Shown piece after piece: positions 7,591-16,099 of a stretch of DNA of 64,000 nucleotides; positions within the stretch are counted from its first letter, which is position 1; each line of letters opens with the position of its first letter. The position numbers and the translations under genes are program-made. The notes under the pieces were generated by a model that was not told the origin of the DNA, did not search any database, and saw only the letters and a list, made by a program, of their open reading frames with translations. Source of the stretch: CAZSAT01 sp964604675 (GTDB taxonomy: Bacteria; Myxococcota_A; UBA796; CAJQPC01); contig CAZSAT010000004.1 of assembly GCA_964604675.1 (NCBI GenBank), forward strand, positions 1-64,000, given 5' to 3'.

Positions 7591-9639
7591 TCAGTCTTCG
7601 CGTTGCGCCCGCGCTTCGTCCAGCCGACGCAGGGCCTCGAGAAGCAGCCCGTCCGTCGTGCCGTTGATGTTGACGTCGCGCGAGCTCACCCCGAAGCGTA
7701 CCTCGAACAGCCCGTCCTGGACGAAGACCATCTCGTAGAGTGCCTCTTCGCCGAGGTGGGTGCCGAGTGCCGCATACACCAGCTGGCCGTCGGCGAGGTG
7801 GAGCTGTCCGCGTCCGGTCGGGCCCGTGACCCGGATCTCGGCGGTCTTGCCCCCGAGGTAGAGGGTCTGCAGCAGGTCGGGCAGCGAGAGGTCGGCCAGG
7901 CGCCCCACGATGCCGGCCTGCGTGGGCGCCGCGGCAGCGCCGATGCTGCGTCGCAGACGACTCATCAAGACATAGATGTTCAGGGGCTTCGCGAGCACGT
8001 CCTCCGCACCGAGATCGAGGCCTCGCGAGACCAGCGAGCCCTGGTTCTCGTCGACCAGGAGCACCACGGGGATGTCCTTGGTGTCCTCGCTTCGCTTGAG
8101 CTCCACGAGCAGGCTGAAGCCGTCGCGCTTCCGCAGGCGATGCCCAGCCACGACCGCCGCAGGCCGCACGGCGCGTGCGCGCTCCAACGCTTCTTCACCG
8201 TCGCCCGCGATGATGACCTCGTACCCGGCCTGCCCCAGTCGCGCCTCGAGCGCCGTGATCACCGCCGCCTCGCTCTCGGCCAACAGCACCGTGGCGTCGG
8301 CGGTGCGATCGCCGCCCTCACCAGCGAGCCGGCCCAGCAGATGCTCGCGACGGAGCACGGTGCCGACGGTGTGCAGGATGGCAGGGTCGTGCGTCTGCCC
8401 GCTCAGATCGTCGAGTGCCTTGACGTCACGGGAACCGTCGGGGTGGTGCACCAGGGCATTGAGCGTGAACAGGACCTCGACCAGGAGGTCGTCGCCGAGC
8501 TCGTTCGGACGCGCGAGCCGCCGCTGCAGTCCGTCGAAGATCGGACGGATCCGGTAGGGCGGATTCAGGGGCTCGAGCACGGCCAGGGCGACCTCGAAGC
8601 GGTGCGCGTCCCGCCGCTCGAAGGTGTCGTCGCCCACGATGCCGCCGAGCACGGTGAGCTCGCCGACCTGGGAGAAGAGCGCGCCGATGAGCAGGGTGTC
8701 GAGCTCGGCGCCTGGCAGGGCCAACTCCGCGCCGATCTGCTGGGCAAGCCTCACCATGCGACGCACGCGCGCTCGCGCCTTCATGTTGCGGGTCTCGCCC
8801 GACAGCAGCGTGAACTCGATGACGCGGAGCAGGAAGTCGCGGCTCGACCGCGTGGGGACGGTGGAGAGCTGGGACGGGCCGAAGCCCGACACTGGCACCA
8901 CCCGCACCTCGGGCGCGACCTGGCGCCACCTCGGAAGGTAGGCCTCGACCTCGCCGCCCAGTCCGATGCGGTGGAAGATGCACGACAGGCCGCCCTGCTT
9001 CAACAGGGGCTCCACCTGACCGGGGTCGCTCACGAGCTCCGCGTTGGTGCCCTCCAGGCGTTCCAGCTGGCGGAGTGCAGCGAGTCGCTGGAGATCGGTC
9101 TCGACGACGAGGTGCCGTCGTTGGCGCAGCCGCTGCAGGACCTCGGCCAGCTCCTTTGGCGCGCCGGCGCGGTCGCCGGACGGATCCCGTTCCTGGGGCA
9201 ACACCTGTCCGACCAGGGCTTCGATGGCCTCGGTGGCCGCCACGAACAGACGAAGCCGAGTGGCGCCCGTGAGCTCCTGCGCGGTCTTGAGCGGCACCAG
9301 GTCGGTGGGATCCTGGACCAGGAGCGACAGCACTCGGGCCTGGGCGTCGAAGAAGGTGGGCACCACGAGGCGCTCACGAACCATGCTGGCGGGCAGCAAC
9401 TCGAGCGTGGCGCGGGGCACGTTCAGCTTCTGCACGCGGTCCAGGGGCACGTGCTGCAGCTGGAACTGCTTGGCGAGCGCCTTGGCCAGATCCTCGGAGC
9501 TGATCAGGCCCATCGCCACCGCCTGGTGACCGAATCGGGTGCGACCACTCTTTCGCATCGCGTCCAGCACCGGCTGGAGCTGCTCCACGCCGAGCGCGCC
9601 TTGTGACACAAGGATCTGTCCGATCGACTCGCGCGCCAC
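7591..9639 (-). CDS. signalling protein: MshEN N-terminal domain, HD-like region, pseudoreceiver, DUF4388
   Basis: A 682-residue protein. Start GTG 9639 is chosen because GGAGG lies 5 nt upstream, which leaves a proper divergent intergenic region. Residues 1-150 match the MshEN/GspE N-terminal domain (IGQILVSQGAL..., 'FGHQAVAMGLISSEDLAKALAKQFQL'), a c-di-GMP-binding module in some relatives. The middle is helical and HD-like. A receiver fold follows (about 445-565), but the usual phospho-acceptor Asp is replaced (VVAGHRLRKRDGF instead of a D-containing strand), while the switch Lys survives in VLAKPLN. A DUF4388/PatA-like domain ends the protein. Probably a phosphorylation-independent scaffold of the adjacent divergent HEAT and HD-GYP genes. 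Confidence 0.8.
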   Translation of the reverse strand: MARESIGQILVSQGALGVEQLQPVLDAMRKSGRTRFGHQAVAMGLISSEDLAKALAKQFQLQHVPLDRVQKLNVPRATLELLPASMVRERLVVPTFFDAQARVLSLLVQDPTDLVPLKTAQELTGATRLRLFVAATEAIEALVGQVLPQERDPSGDRAGAPKELAEVLQRLRQRRHLVVETDLQRLAALRQLERLEGTNAELVSDPGQVEPLLKQGGLSCIFHRIGLGGEVEAYLPRWRQVAPEVRVVPVSGFGPSQLSTVPTRSSRDFLLRVIEFTLLSGETRNMKARARVRRMVRLAQQIGAELALPGAELDTLLIGALFSQVGELTVLGGIVGDDTFERRDAHRFEVALAVLEPLNPPYRIRPIFDGLQRRLARPNELGDDLLVEVLFTLNALVHHPDGSRDVKALDDLSGQTHDPAILHTVGTVLRREHLLGRLAGEGGDRTADATVLLAESEAAVITALEARLGQAGYEVIIAGDGEEALERARAVRPAAVVAGHRLRKRDGFSLLVELKRSEDTKDIPVVLLVDENQGSLVSRGLDLGAEDVLAKPLNIYVLMSRLRRSIGAAAAPTQAGIVGRLADLSLPDLLQTLYLGGKTAEIRVTGPTGRGQLHLADGQLVYAALGTHLGEEALYEMVFVQDGLFEVRFGVSSRDVNINGTTDGLLLEALRRLDEARAQRED

Positions 9640-9649
9640 AGGGTCCTCC

Positions 9650-9680
9650 GTGTGGGCAGCGTAGCCCACACAGGTAGAAT
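9650..9680. promoter_or_regulatory. divergent control region with perfect 8-bp inverted repeat
   Basis: GTGTGGGC at 9650-9657 and GCCCACAC at 9664-9671 form a perfect inverted repeat with a 6-nt spacer, midway between the divergent starts at 9639 and 9701. A TAGAAT at 9675-9680 could be a plus-strand -10 element. It could be an operator controlling both signalling transcripts, or a hairpin in the 5' leader. No factor can be named. Confidence 0.4.
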
Positions 9681-9700
9681 GGGCTCGACCCGGAGCGGCC

Positions 9701-11548
9701 TTGGCGGACCTCGATCGCTATCTCGACCAGATGGGCGCCTCCGACGAGGACCTCGACGCTCATCGTCGCCTCGTCGCAGCCACCACGCTGCTCAAGGAAG
9801 TGTTCCTGAACCTGATCAAGAACGCTCGGACGTCGCGTCTGTATGGCCCCGATCACCACCTGCCGCGCCGCTTCCTCGACGCCTTCATCGATCACAGCCT
9901 GGACTTCTTGCGTGAGTTCCAGTTGTTGAACGTGGAGATCCAACCGGAGGCGGTGGTCTACCAGGGCCATGAGGTGCTCGGCGCCGGGCAGAAGGCGGAT
10001 CAGCTCTGCTACGGCCTCTACGCGGAGGGGCTGCGCGGCATCAGCGTGGAGCGGGCGGCGAGCCGTCGGGAGCTGGAGCGGCTCGTCGAGATCCTCGCGC
10101 GCGACTGGCTCCGGAGAGACGACGACGCCGAGGACCTGTTGGCCGCGGCCTGGCGCGCAGACTTCCACCACGTCCACGTCGACGTCGCGGACCGCTTCTC
10201 CGACGAGGACGACCGTGGCCAGGATCAGACCAGGGACGAGCTGGCCCAGGGCGGCAACCTGTCCGGCGGCGATCGCGCTCGCCTGCTCGGCGACTCGGTG
10301 CTGGTGGCCGAGGTCCAGGGCCTGATCCAGGAGATCGAGGCGGGGGATCCCAGCGCCGCCGACGTCGTCAAGATGAAGCAGGACGAGGCGGACCTCTACC
10401 TGCGCATCCGGGAGGAGATGGCGTCGCACATCGAAGCCGGCGGCGACGAGGAGCTGATCGCTCTGGACCCGACCACGCAGGCGGCCCTCGGACGCGAGGT
10501 GGAGCGGGTCAACGACGGTGCCGATGCGCCGCTGGCCACGATGGGGGCGCTGCTGTTCGAGATCACCCGGCTCACCGACGACGAAGAAGAGGTCGCGCAG
10601 CTGGCGCAGACCCTGGTGCGCCATGCCTTCGTGATGATCGAGCAGGGTCGACTCGTGGAGGCGCCGGTGCTCCTCCACCGCACCCTCGGCTTGCTCGACG
10701 CGGACTTGTTTCCGGACTTTCGGTTCGCCGCGGCGTTCCGGCGCGGGTTGTCCGTCGTGCTCGACGAGCGGTACGCCCCGCGCTTGATCACGGCGATGCG
10801 CCGCCGGGCCGACCAGGAGGGTCTCGCGGCCCCCCTGTTCACCCTGCTGAGCGCACTTCCCGAAGAGGCGGTGCACCGGCTCGTGAGGGTCGGAGCGGCG
10901 AGCGAAGGCTGCGGACCGCTCCGCCAGGTCATCGCCGACGCGGTGGTGACCATCTTGCGGCACGACGCGCAGACGGTGTTCGAGCTCCTGGTCGCCAGCC
11001 AGGAGGAGGTGGCACTGGTCCCGCTGCTCGCCATGTCGCGTCTTGACTACCCGCGCTGCGTGGAGCACTGCCTCCTGCTCGCACGGAGCGAGATCCCGGA
11101 GCTTCGGGAACAGGCCCTCCGGTCGCTGCGTGCCTACCAGTCGCCGAACATCAAGGCGACGATGTTGAAGGCGCTGGACGACAGCGCGCCCACCGTTCGC
11201 ATCGAGGCCTTGCGCTACCTCAGCGTGTACCGAGACGTGGCGGTGCTGTCGCAGCTCGAGCAGCGGATCCGCTCGGAATGGTTCGGCGAGCTGGAGGAGG
11301 AGGAGGTCAAGAGCTGGCTCATGGCCTTCGGCATCATCGGGCGCGAACAGTCCGTGCCGCTGTTGCGGAACATCGCCCTCGATGTCGCCAAGGTGCACGG
11401 GCGCCCGGCCGTGGTGAAGCCCATGGCGGTGCGCGGCCTGAAGGCGGCCGGCACGGCCACGGCGAAGATGGCGCTGAAGCAGGTGGCCCGCGAGCAGCCT
11501 GCGTTGCGGTCCCTGCTGCGTCAGCTCGGTGTCGGAGGCGGCGGATGA
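9701..11548 (+). CDS. HEAT-repeat signalling protein
   Basis: A 615-residue helical protein. The TTG start at 9701 is supported by GGAG 5 nt upstream; an internal ATG lies at 9731. The N-terminal 'LLKEVFLNLIKNARTSRLYGPDHHLPRRFLDAF' and 'LYAEGLRGISVERAASRRELERLVEILARDW' resemble the start of myxobacterial proteins found beside HD-GYP genes. Residues 430-610 are HEAT/armadillo repeats (for example 'ALRSLRAYQSPNIKATMLKALDDSAPTVRIEALRYLSVY'). Its stop overlaps the next start as ATGA, so it is made together with the degenerate HD-GYP protein. Likely a scaffold or adaptor; no catalytic motif is visible. Confidence 0.75.
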   Translation: MADLDRYLDQMGASDEDLDAHRRLVAATTLLKEVFLNLIKNARTSRLYGPDHHLPRRFLDAFIDHSLDFLREFQLLNVEIQPEAVVYQGHEVLGAGQKADQLCYGLYAEGLRGISVERAASRRELERLVEILARDWLRRDDDAEDLLAAAWRADFHHVHVDVADRFSDEDDRGQDQTRDELAQGGNLSGGDRARLLGDSVLVAEVQGLIQEIEAGDPSAADVVKMKQDEADLYLRIREEMASHIEAGGDEELIALDPTTQAALGREVERVNDGADAPLATMGALLFEITRLTDDEEEVAQLAQTLVRHAFVMIEQGRLVEAPVLLHRTLGLLDADLFPDFRFAAAFRRGLSVVLDERYAPRLITAMRRRADQEGLAAPLFTLLSALPEEAVHRLVRVGAASEGCGPLRQVIADAVVTILRHDAQTVFELLVASQEEVALVPLLAMSRLDYPRCVEHCLLLARSEIPELREQALRSLRAYQSPNIKATMLKALDDSAPTVRIEALRYLSVYRDVAVLSQLEQRIRSEWFGELEEEEVKSWLMAFGIIGREQSVPLLRNIALDVAKVHGRPAVVKPMAVRGLKAAGTATAKMALKQVAREQPALRSLLRQLGVGGGG

Positions 11549-13014
11549 AGCCCAACGCGCGCGCCGGACTGACCCTCGGCGCCATCAACACCCAGGCCAA
11601 GCGCTTCGTCTACCGGATCTCCACGCTCGTGCGCACCGCGCGCATCCACGCCATGTCCAACCAGGCGATGAACTACAGCCTGACCGTGGCGGCGGCCACC
11701 GCCACCAAGCTCCAGCAGCTGCTCGGCACGGTGAACCTGATCGGCGAAGGCGAGGTGGTCCACGTCAACGAGTTTCGGGTGAAGGTCGACCGGTCGATGA
11801 ACCGGCAGATCGTGCTGCTGAACGACTACCTGCGCGAGCGAGGGCTGGGCGGCTTCCTGATCGACGACGCGGTCACCGCCGACGACTGGCGCACCGCGCT
11901 CGCCGTGTTGATGGAGGCCGAAGAAGCGGTCGACGAGATCGATGCCTCTCCGGGCCTCAACCTGCGCTTGTCGGACGAGGGCGTGGCGCACATCCGCTTC
12001 GCGCCACCGCTTCGGCTGCGCACGGGCACGCTGGGGCACGTCTTCGGCGGGGAGGGACGCTCGGTCCGCATCGCCGCAGGTCGGGCGCTGGCCCTCTACG
12101 TGCGGGCGTGCCGCGCCCTCGCGGCCGCGCAGGAGAAGCGGCACCGCACCCGGCAGGTCGTGTCGCTGTCCCGCGTGATCCAGCAGCTCGTCGAGCTGGC
12201 CGACGACGAACCGCGCCACCACCTGTCGCTGGTCGCGATGAAGGACGCGTCGCTCGACTACCACCTCCGTCATCCGGTCAACGTGGCCGTGCTCGCGGTG
12301 GCGCTCGGGCACCGGCTGGGCCTGAGCCGCAGTGCGCTCCTCGACCTGGGGCTCGGTTGCATCCTGGCGGACATGGGCATGCTCGATCTGGACGACGAGC
12401 TGCGGCACAAGCCGGAGGCCTACGCGGTGGTCGACCGCCGGGAGCTCGAGCGCCACGTGGTCGACTCGGTGCAGTTCTCGATCCGCGGCCGCCAGCTCGA
12501 CCTCTCCGCCCGGCGGCGCGCCCTCGTGGCCTTCGAGCACCACATGGGCTTCGACATGAGCGGCTACCCGGATGCCCTCCACTGGGAGGAGCCCCACCTC
12601 TTCTCGCGCGTCTTCGCGATCTGTGAGCTCTACGACGCGTTGACCACCTCGACACCCTGGCGTGCGGCGCGCCTCCAGGACGAAGCCATGACCGAGGTGG
12701 TCGAGCAGGCCGGCAAGACCTTGGACCCTGCGCTGGTCGCGGCGTTCGTGAACATGATCGGACGCTACCCGCTGGGCACCGCCGTGATGCTCGACACGGG
12801 AGAGGTCGGGATCGTGTACCTGAACCATCCCGACCCCAACGAGGCCACGCGCCCGATGGTTCGCCTGGTGGTGGACGGCACAGGCACCCCCGTCCGCGGC
12901 CCGCACATCCACGATCTCCGCGACCGGGGTGACGCGGGCTTCCACCGGAGCATCGTGCGCTCGGTGGCTGCGGAGAGCCTGGGCATCGACCTGAAGCGCG
13001 CGCTCTACACCTGA
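11545..13014 (+). CDS. HD-GYP-like domain protein, catalytically degenerate
   Basis: A 489-residue protein; the ATG at 11545 overlaps the upstream stop. The N-terminal 200 residues are a helical region like the first part of the HEAT protein (NTQAKRFVYRISTLVRTARIHAMSNQAMNYSL). The C-terminal half follows the HD-GYP layout: 'HPVNVAVLAVALGHRLGLS', 'LGCILADMGML', 'FEHHMGFDMSGYPD', 'ICELYDALTTSTPWRAA'. The HD dyad expected in the second block is LAD (no His), and the GYP block reads EHHMGFDMSGYP instead of HHExxDGxGYP. c-di-GMP hydrolysis is therefore doubtful; a binding or scaffold role fits better. It forms one unit with the HEAT gene and sits divergent from the MshEN-pseudoreceiver gene. Confidence 0.8.
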   Translation: MKPNARAGLTLGAINTQAKRFVYRISTLVRTARIHAMSNQAMNYSLTVAAATATKLQQLLGTVNLIGEGEVVHVNEFRVKVDRSMNRQIVLLNDYLRERGLGGFLIDDAVTADDWRTALAVLMEAEEAVDEIDASPGLNLRLSDEGVAHIRFAPPLRLRTGTLGHVFGGEGRSVRIAAGRALALYVRACRALAAAQEKRHRTRQVVSLSRVIQQLVELADDEPRHHLSLVAMKDASLDYHLRHPVNVAVLAVALGHRLGLSRSALLDLGLGCILADMGMLDLDDELRHKPEAYAVVDRRELERHVVDSVQFSIRGRQLDLSARRRALVAFEHHMGFDMSGYPDALHWEEPHLFSRVFAICELYDALTTSTPWRAARLQDEAMTEVVEQAGKTLDPALVAAFVNMIGRYPLGTAVMLDTGEVGIVYLNHPDPNEATRPMVRLVVDGTGTPVRGPHIHDLRDRGDAGFHRSIVRSVAAESLGIDLKRALYT

Positions 13015-13018
13015 GCGG

Positions 13019-13795
13019 TCACGGGGGAATGACACCGTAGGCCGTGTCCAGGAGCTGCACGATGATGTTGCAGAGCGCGTGGAAGAACGCGGCCGCGAGG
13101 ATGCCACCGGTCTTCTCCCGCAGCAGGCCGAACAACAGGCCTGGGAAGAAGATGGCGAAGTGCCACCAGCGCAGCACCACCAGGCTGTGGCCGAAGGCGA
13201 AGATCAGCGCCGTGATCCAGAGCGCGTGCGAGAAGGGGATGCCGAAGAGGCTGAACTTCTTCTCGAAGACCTCGTTGAGTCGGGTCTGCAGGTACCCGCG
13301 GTAGAAGAACTCTTCGGGAATCGCCACGAAGAAGAGCTGGGAGAGCACCAGCGTGGTGGGGTCCGAGGGGAAGCGTGCGGCGGGTTCCAGGCCGAAGATC
13401 AGCGTCTGGTAGCCGTGGTAGGCGATCAGCCAGGGCACCAACAGGATGCCCATCCAGAGAGCGGCAAGCCCGGCCCCGCGCCCCCAGGAGCGCAGGTCCG
13501 AAAAGGGTGGGATCGAGAGCCCGTAGGCGTAGCTGTCCACGCCGCGGTGGGTGCAGAGCCAGACCGGCGCGTAGATGAACAGGAAGGGCACGATGGCTGT
13601 GACGAGGTCCCTCGCCGTGGCCGGCCCGAGCAGCGGCACCTGCACACCCACGGCGGGCACCACCTCGGCGATGGCCAGCACCCCGCGGATGAGGAGGTTG
13701 GTCCCCAGCCAGAGGAGGATCAGTTCCCGGAAGACGGTCCGGCGGCTGTCGCGAGTCCCCCCCGGACGTAGCCCTCCAGGTCCAGCGTCACCCAA
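13019..13795 (-). CDS. CPBP-family intramembrane glutamic endopeptidase
   Basis: A 258-residue protein with about seven membrane segments and the three CPBP (Abi/Rce1) motifs: EEFFYRGYLQ, a His in FGHS, and HALCN near the C-terminus. These put the catalytic Glu pair and His inside the membrane. The TTG at 13795 is the only initiation codon before the first membrane helix and has a GGAGGG motif about 6 nt upstream, which makes the gene overlap the 3' end of larE by 76 bp in another frame. Family members cleave prenylated or other membrane substrates; the target here is unknown. It ends 5 nt from the convergent HD-GYP-like gene. Confidence 0.85.
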   Translation of the reverse strand: MGDAGPGGLRPGGTRDSRRTVFRELILLWLGTNLLIRGVLAIAEVVPAVGVQVPLLGPATARDLVTAIVPFLFIYAPVWLCTHRGVDSYAYGLSIPPFSDLRSWGRGAGLAALWMGILLVPWLIAYHGYQTLIFGLEPAARFPSDPTTLVLSQLFFVAIPEEFFYRGYLQTRLNEVFEKKFSLFGIPFSHALWITALIFAFGHSLVVLRWWHFAIFFPGLLFGLLREKTGGILAAAFFHALCNIIVQLLDTAYGVIPP

Positions 13796-14553
13796 CGGAA
13801 GCCCTCCTCGCGGCAGCGCGCCACCACGGTCTCGCGCACGCCGTCGGCGACCAGGTGCGGCAGCTCGGACGGGGCGAGCTCGATGCGGGCGAGGGGCACG
13901 TCATCTACGCGGTGGTAACGCACCCGGAAGCGGGTGAAGCCGAGCTGTCGCAGCAGGCTCTCGACACGGGACACGGCGAGCACGCGCTCACGGGTGACGC
14001 GTGTGCCCACCGGGAAGCGGCTACCGAGGCAGGCGAAGGCCGGCTTGTCCCAGACTGGCAGGTCGAGGCTGCGCGCTGCGCTCCGCACGGTGGGCTTGTC
14101 GAAGCCGGCCTCGACCAGGGGATGGATCACCTGGCGCTCGTCGCTGGCCTGGAGGCCCGGGCGGTGTTCGCCCAGGTCGTCGGTGATCGTGCCGTCGAAG
14201 ACCGTGGACAGGCCAAGCGAACGGGCCTGATCGAAGGCGAGGTCGAAGAGCTCCGACTTGCAGAAGTAGCAGCGGTCCCCCGCGTTGGCGGCATAGCCCT
14301 CGCGCTCGAGCTCCTCGCTGTCGACCACGACATGCCGGATGCCCACGCGCGCGGCGATCTCGCGAGCGAGCGCCAGCTCTTCGGGGGGGAAGGTCGGGGA
14401 GTCTGCTGTCAGCGCGACCGCCCGGTCACCGAGCACCTCGTGAGCGACCGCCACCACCAGCGCCGAGTCCACGCCGCCCGAGAAGGTGACCAGGGCGCTG
14501 TCGTGACGGGAGACCACGTCTCGCAGGCGGTTCATGGCGTCGGACACGACCAT
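13720..14553 (-). CDS. larE: LarE-like ATP-dependent sacrificial sulfur transferase
   Basis: A 277-residue protein, near the family length of about 275. LarE adenylates pyridinium dicarboxylic acid mononucleotide and gives it sulfur during synthesis of the nickel-pincer cofactor of lactate racemase-type enzymes. The PP-loop SGGVDS is at residues 25-30; the family block KPAFACLGSRFPVGTRVT carries C175. C95 and C98 (DRCYFCK) could help bind an iron-sulfur cluster as proposed for some LarE proteins, which is an inference. The start at 14553 has GGAG 6 nt upstream; a longer open frame to 14592 lacks such support. No larB, larC or larA is in the window, so its client could be elsewhere. A CPBP protease gene overlaps its 3' end. 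Confidence 0.85.
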   Translation of the reverse strand: MVVSDAMNRLRDVVSRHDSALVTFSGGVDSALVVAVAHEVLGDRAVALTADSPTFPPEELALAREIAARVGIRHVVVDSEELEREGYAANAGDRCYFCKSELFDLAFDQARSLGLSTVFDGTITDDLGEHRPGLQASDERQVIHPLVEAGFDKPTVRSAARSLDLPVWDKPAFACLGSRFPVGTRVTRERVLAVSRVESLLRQLGFTRFRVRYHRVDDVPLARIELAPSELPHLVADGVRETVVARCREEGFRWVTLDLEGYVRGGLATAAGPSSGN

Positions 14554-14624
14554 GGATCTCTCCAGGGGCAAGCCCACTCGTTTAGCACGCATCGTTAGCC
14601 TATGAGGCGCCGAGGAGGCGGGAA

Positions 14625-15437
14625 GTGCTCACCCTGTTGGACGGACCGCTGGGCACCGAGCTCATCGCACGTGGCGTGAGCTGCCCTGCGCCCCTCTGGA
14701 GCGCGGCTGCGCTCGAGACCGCCCCGGACCTCGTGCGGGCGGTGCATGCCGAGTACGCGGATGCGGGCGCTGTCGTGCACACGGCAAACACCTTCCGAAC
14801 CAGCCGCCGCGCCGCGGGCCCGGCCTGGCCGCGCCTCACCCGACAGGCGGTGGCACTCGCTCGAGAAGCAGCACCCACCGGTCGCGTGGCGGGGAGCCTC
14901 GCGCCTCTGGAGGACTGCTACCGCCCCGACCTGAGCCCGCCCGATGCCCGGGACGAGCACGCGCTGCTCGCGCGGTGCCTCGCTGACGCAGGCGTCGATC
15001 TGCTCCTGTGCGAGACCTTCCCGCACCTGGGCGAGGCGCTCGCCGCCGCGCAGGCGTGCGTGGCCACCGGGGTCGAGACCTGGGTCTCGTTCACGGCGGG
15101 CCCCGACGCCGACCTGCTCACTCCGGAGGACGTCGCGCGGGGAGCTCGGGAGGTGGTGCACGCGGGTGCTGTGGCTGTGTTGGTGAACTGTGTTCCCGCG
15201 GACCGGACGCTGGCCTTCCTGAAGCCCCTCGTCGGCCTGGGCGTCCCCTTTGGCGCCTACGCCAACGCGGGCCCGGCGAGCATCGGAATCGGTTGGTCGC
15301 CCTCGGCGGACGGGCCCGCTCGGTACGCCGACCACGTCGAGGACTGGGTCGCGCTCGGAGCCACGCTGATCGGGAGCTGCTGCGGGTGTGGTCCCGCCCA
15401 CACGCGAGAGCTGAAGCGGCGCTTCGGAGGGCGCTAG
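14625..15437 (+). CDS. homocysteine S-methyltransferase family protein
   Basis: A 270-residue TIM-barrel of the MmuM/BHMT/MetH-N family, which moves a methyl group from S-methylmethionine or a similar donor to homocysteine to make methionine. It begins LLDGPLGTELIARG, the usual first strand (DGxxGT), and the zinc ligands are seen as C189 (VLVNC) and the pair C252-C253 (GSCCGCGP). The GTG start at 14625 has AGGAGG 6 nt upstream. It is slightly shorter than MmuM (about 310). Its stop shares the CTAG palindrome with the stop of the convergent Lys/Ala-repeat gene. Confidence 0.87.
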   Translation: MLTLLDGPLGTELIARGVSCPAPLWSAAALETAPDLVRAVHAEYADAGAVVHTANTFRTSRRAAGPAWPRLTRQAVALAREAAPTGRVAGSLAPLEDCYRPDLSPPDARDEHALLARCLADAGVDLLLCETFPHLGEALAAAQACVATGVETWVSFTAGPDADLLTPEDVARGAREVVHAGAVAVLVNCVPADRTLAFLKPLVGLGVPFGAYANAGPASIGIGWSPSADGPARYADHVEDWVALGATLIGSCCGCGPAHTRELKRRFGGR

Positions 15438-15935
15438 CCGTTCTTCTTGGCGGTGNNNNNNNNNNNNNNNNNNNNNNNNNNNNNNNNNNNNNNNNNNNNN
15501 NNNNNNNNNNNNNNNNNNNNNNNNNNNNNNNNNNNNNNNNNNNNNNNNNNNNNNNGCCTTCTTGGCGGTGGCCTTCTTGGCGGTGGCCTTCTTGGCGGTG
15601 GCCTTCTTGGCGGTGGCCTTCTTGGTGGTGGCCTTCTTCCGGGCTGCAGGCGCCGCCGCCGCGGGCTCTTCGAGAGCGACCAGGCGGGCCTCGAGCACGG
15701 CCACGCGTGCTTCGAGCGCAGCGAGCTGCTTGTCGGCGCGGGTGGCGGCGTTCTGCGCCGACGAGGTCTGTCCGCGCATCCGGTTCACCACGTCGCGCAG
15801 CTCCTGGAAGTCGGTCCGTGTGGGCACCTTCCGATCGTTCAGGGTCTCGAGCAGCACGTCTTCGAGGGTCACCTTGAAGAGGGGCAGCATGGCGTCTGAC
15901 ATCGCCGTCACCAGAAAGTCGCGGGTCGAGCCCAT
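15434..15935 (-). CDS. coiled-coil protein with Lys/Ala tandem-repeat tail (phasin/H1-like), broken by assembly gap
   Basis: The start ATG at 15935 has GGAG 6 nt upstream. About 90 N-terminal residues include an amphipathic helix (LPLFKVTLEDVLLETLNDR) and a coiled coil (LAALEARVAVLEARLVALE). These are followed by Ala/Pro, then a tail of Thr-Ala-Lys-Lys-Ala repeats. The repeat runs into 100 Ns and resumes as TAKKNG-stop at 15434. The N count is not a multiple of three and is likely a placeholder, so the true number of repeats is unknown. The layout resembles phasin/PhaF-type granule proteins and histone-H1-like DNA-binding tails. Nucleoid or PHA-granule association is an inference. Confidence 0.65.
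15456..15555. other. assembly gap (100 N)
   Basis: A run of exactly 100 N within the 15-bp repeat of the minus-strand Lys/Ala-rich gene. The flanks are in the same repeat phase on both sides, which suggests the assembler could not bridge the tandem repeat. The true length is unknown. Confidence 0.98.
15556..15630 (-). repeat. 15-bp tandem repeat encoding TAKKA units
   Basis: Four exact copies of GCCTTCTTGGCGGTG (plus-strand orientation) are followed by one copy with a single change (GTGGTG ending), then a partial unit. One more related unit lies on the other side of the gap at 15441-15455. On the coding (minus) strand each unit adds five residues of the Lys/Ala tail. Confidence 0.92.
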
Positions 15936-16099
15936 GGTCAGCTCCGTGCTCTCGGGGGGGCTCGCAGCGGGTATCGCGCGATCGCGCCGTGTCAAATGGT
16001 CAAGGATTGGGCCCTCGTTGCCGATCCAGACCGAAGAGTGCTACCCTTGTCGGGGCTCTTGGCCCCGGCCTGCTCGTACCGTGTAGAGGAAGTCCCCGG

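Noticed and set aside
14595..15995. Long minus-strand open frame reading through the N gap
   Set aside because: The part beyond the gap is antisense to the homocysteine methyltransferase in a frame that depends on the placeholder gap length; the correct continuation ends at TAG 15434-15436.
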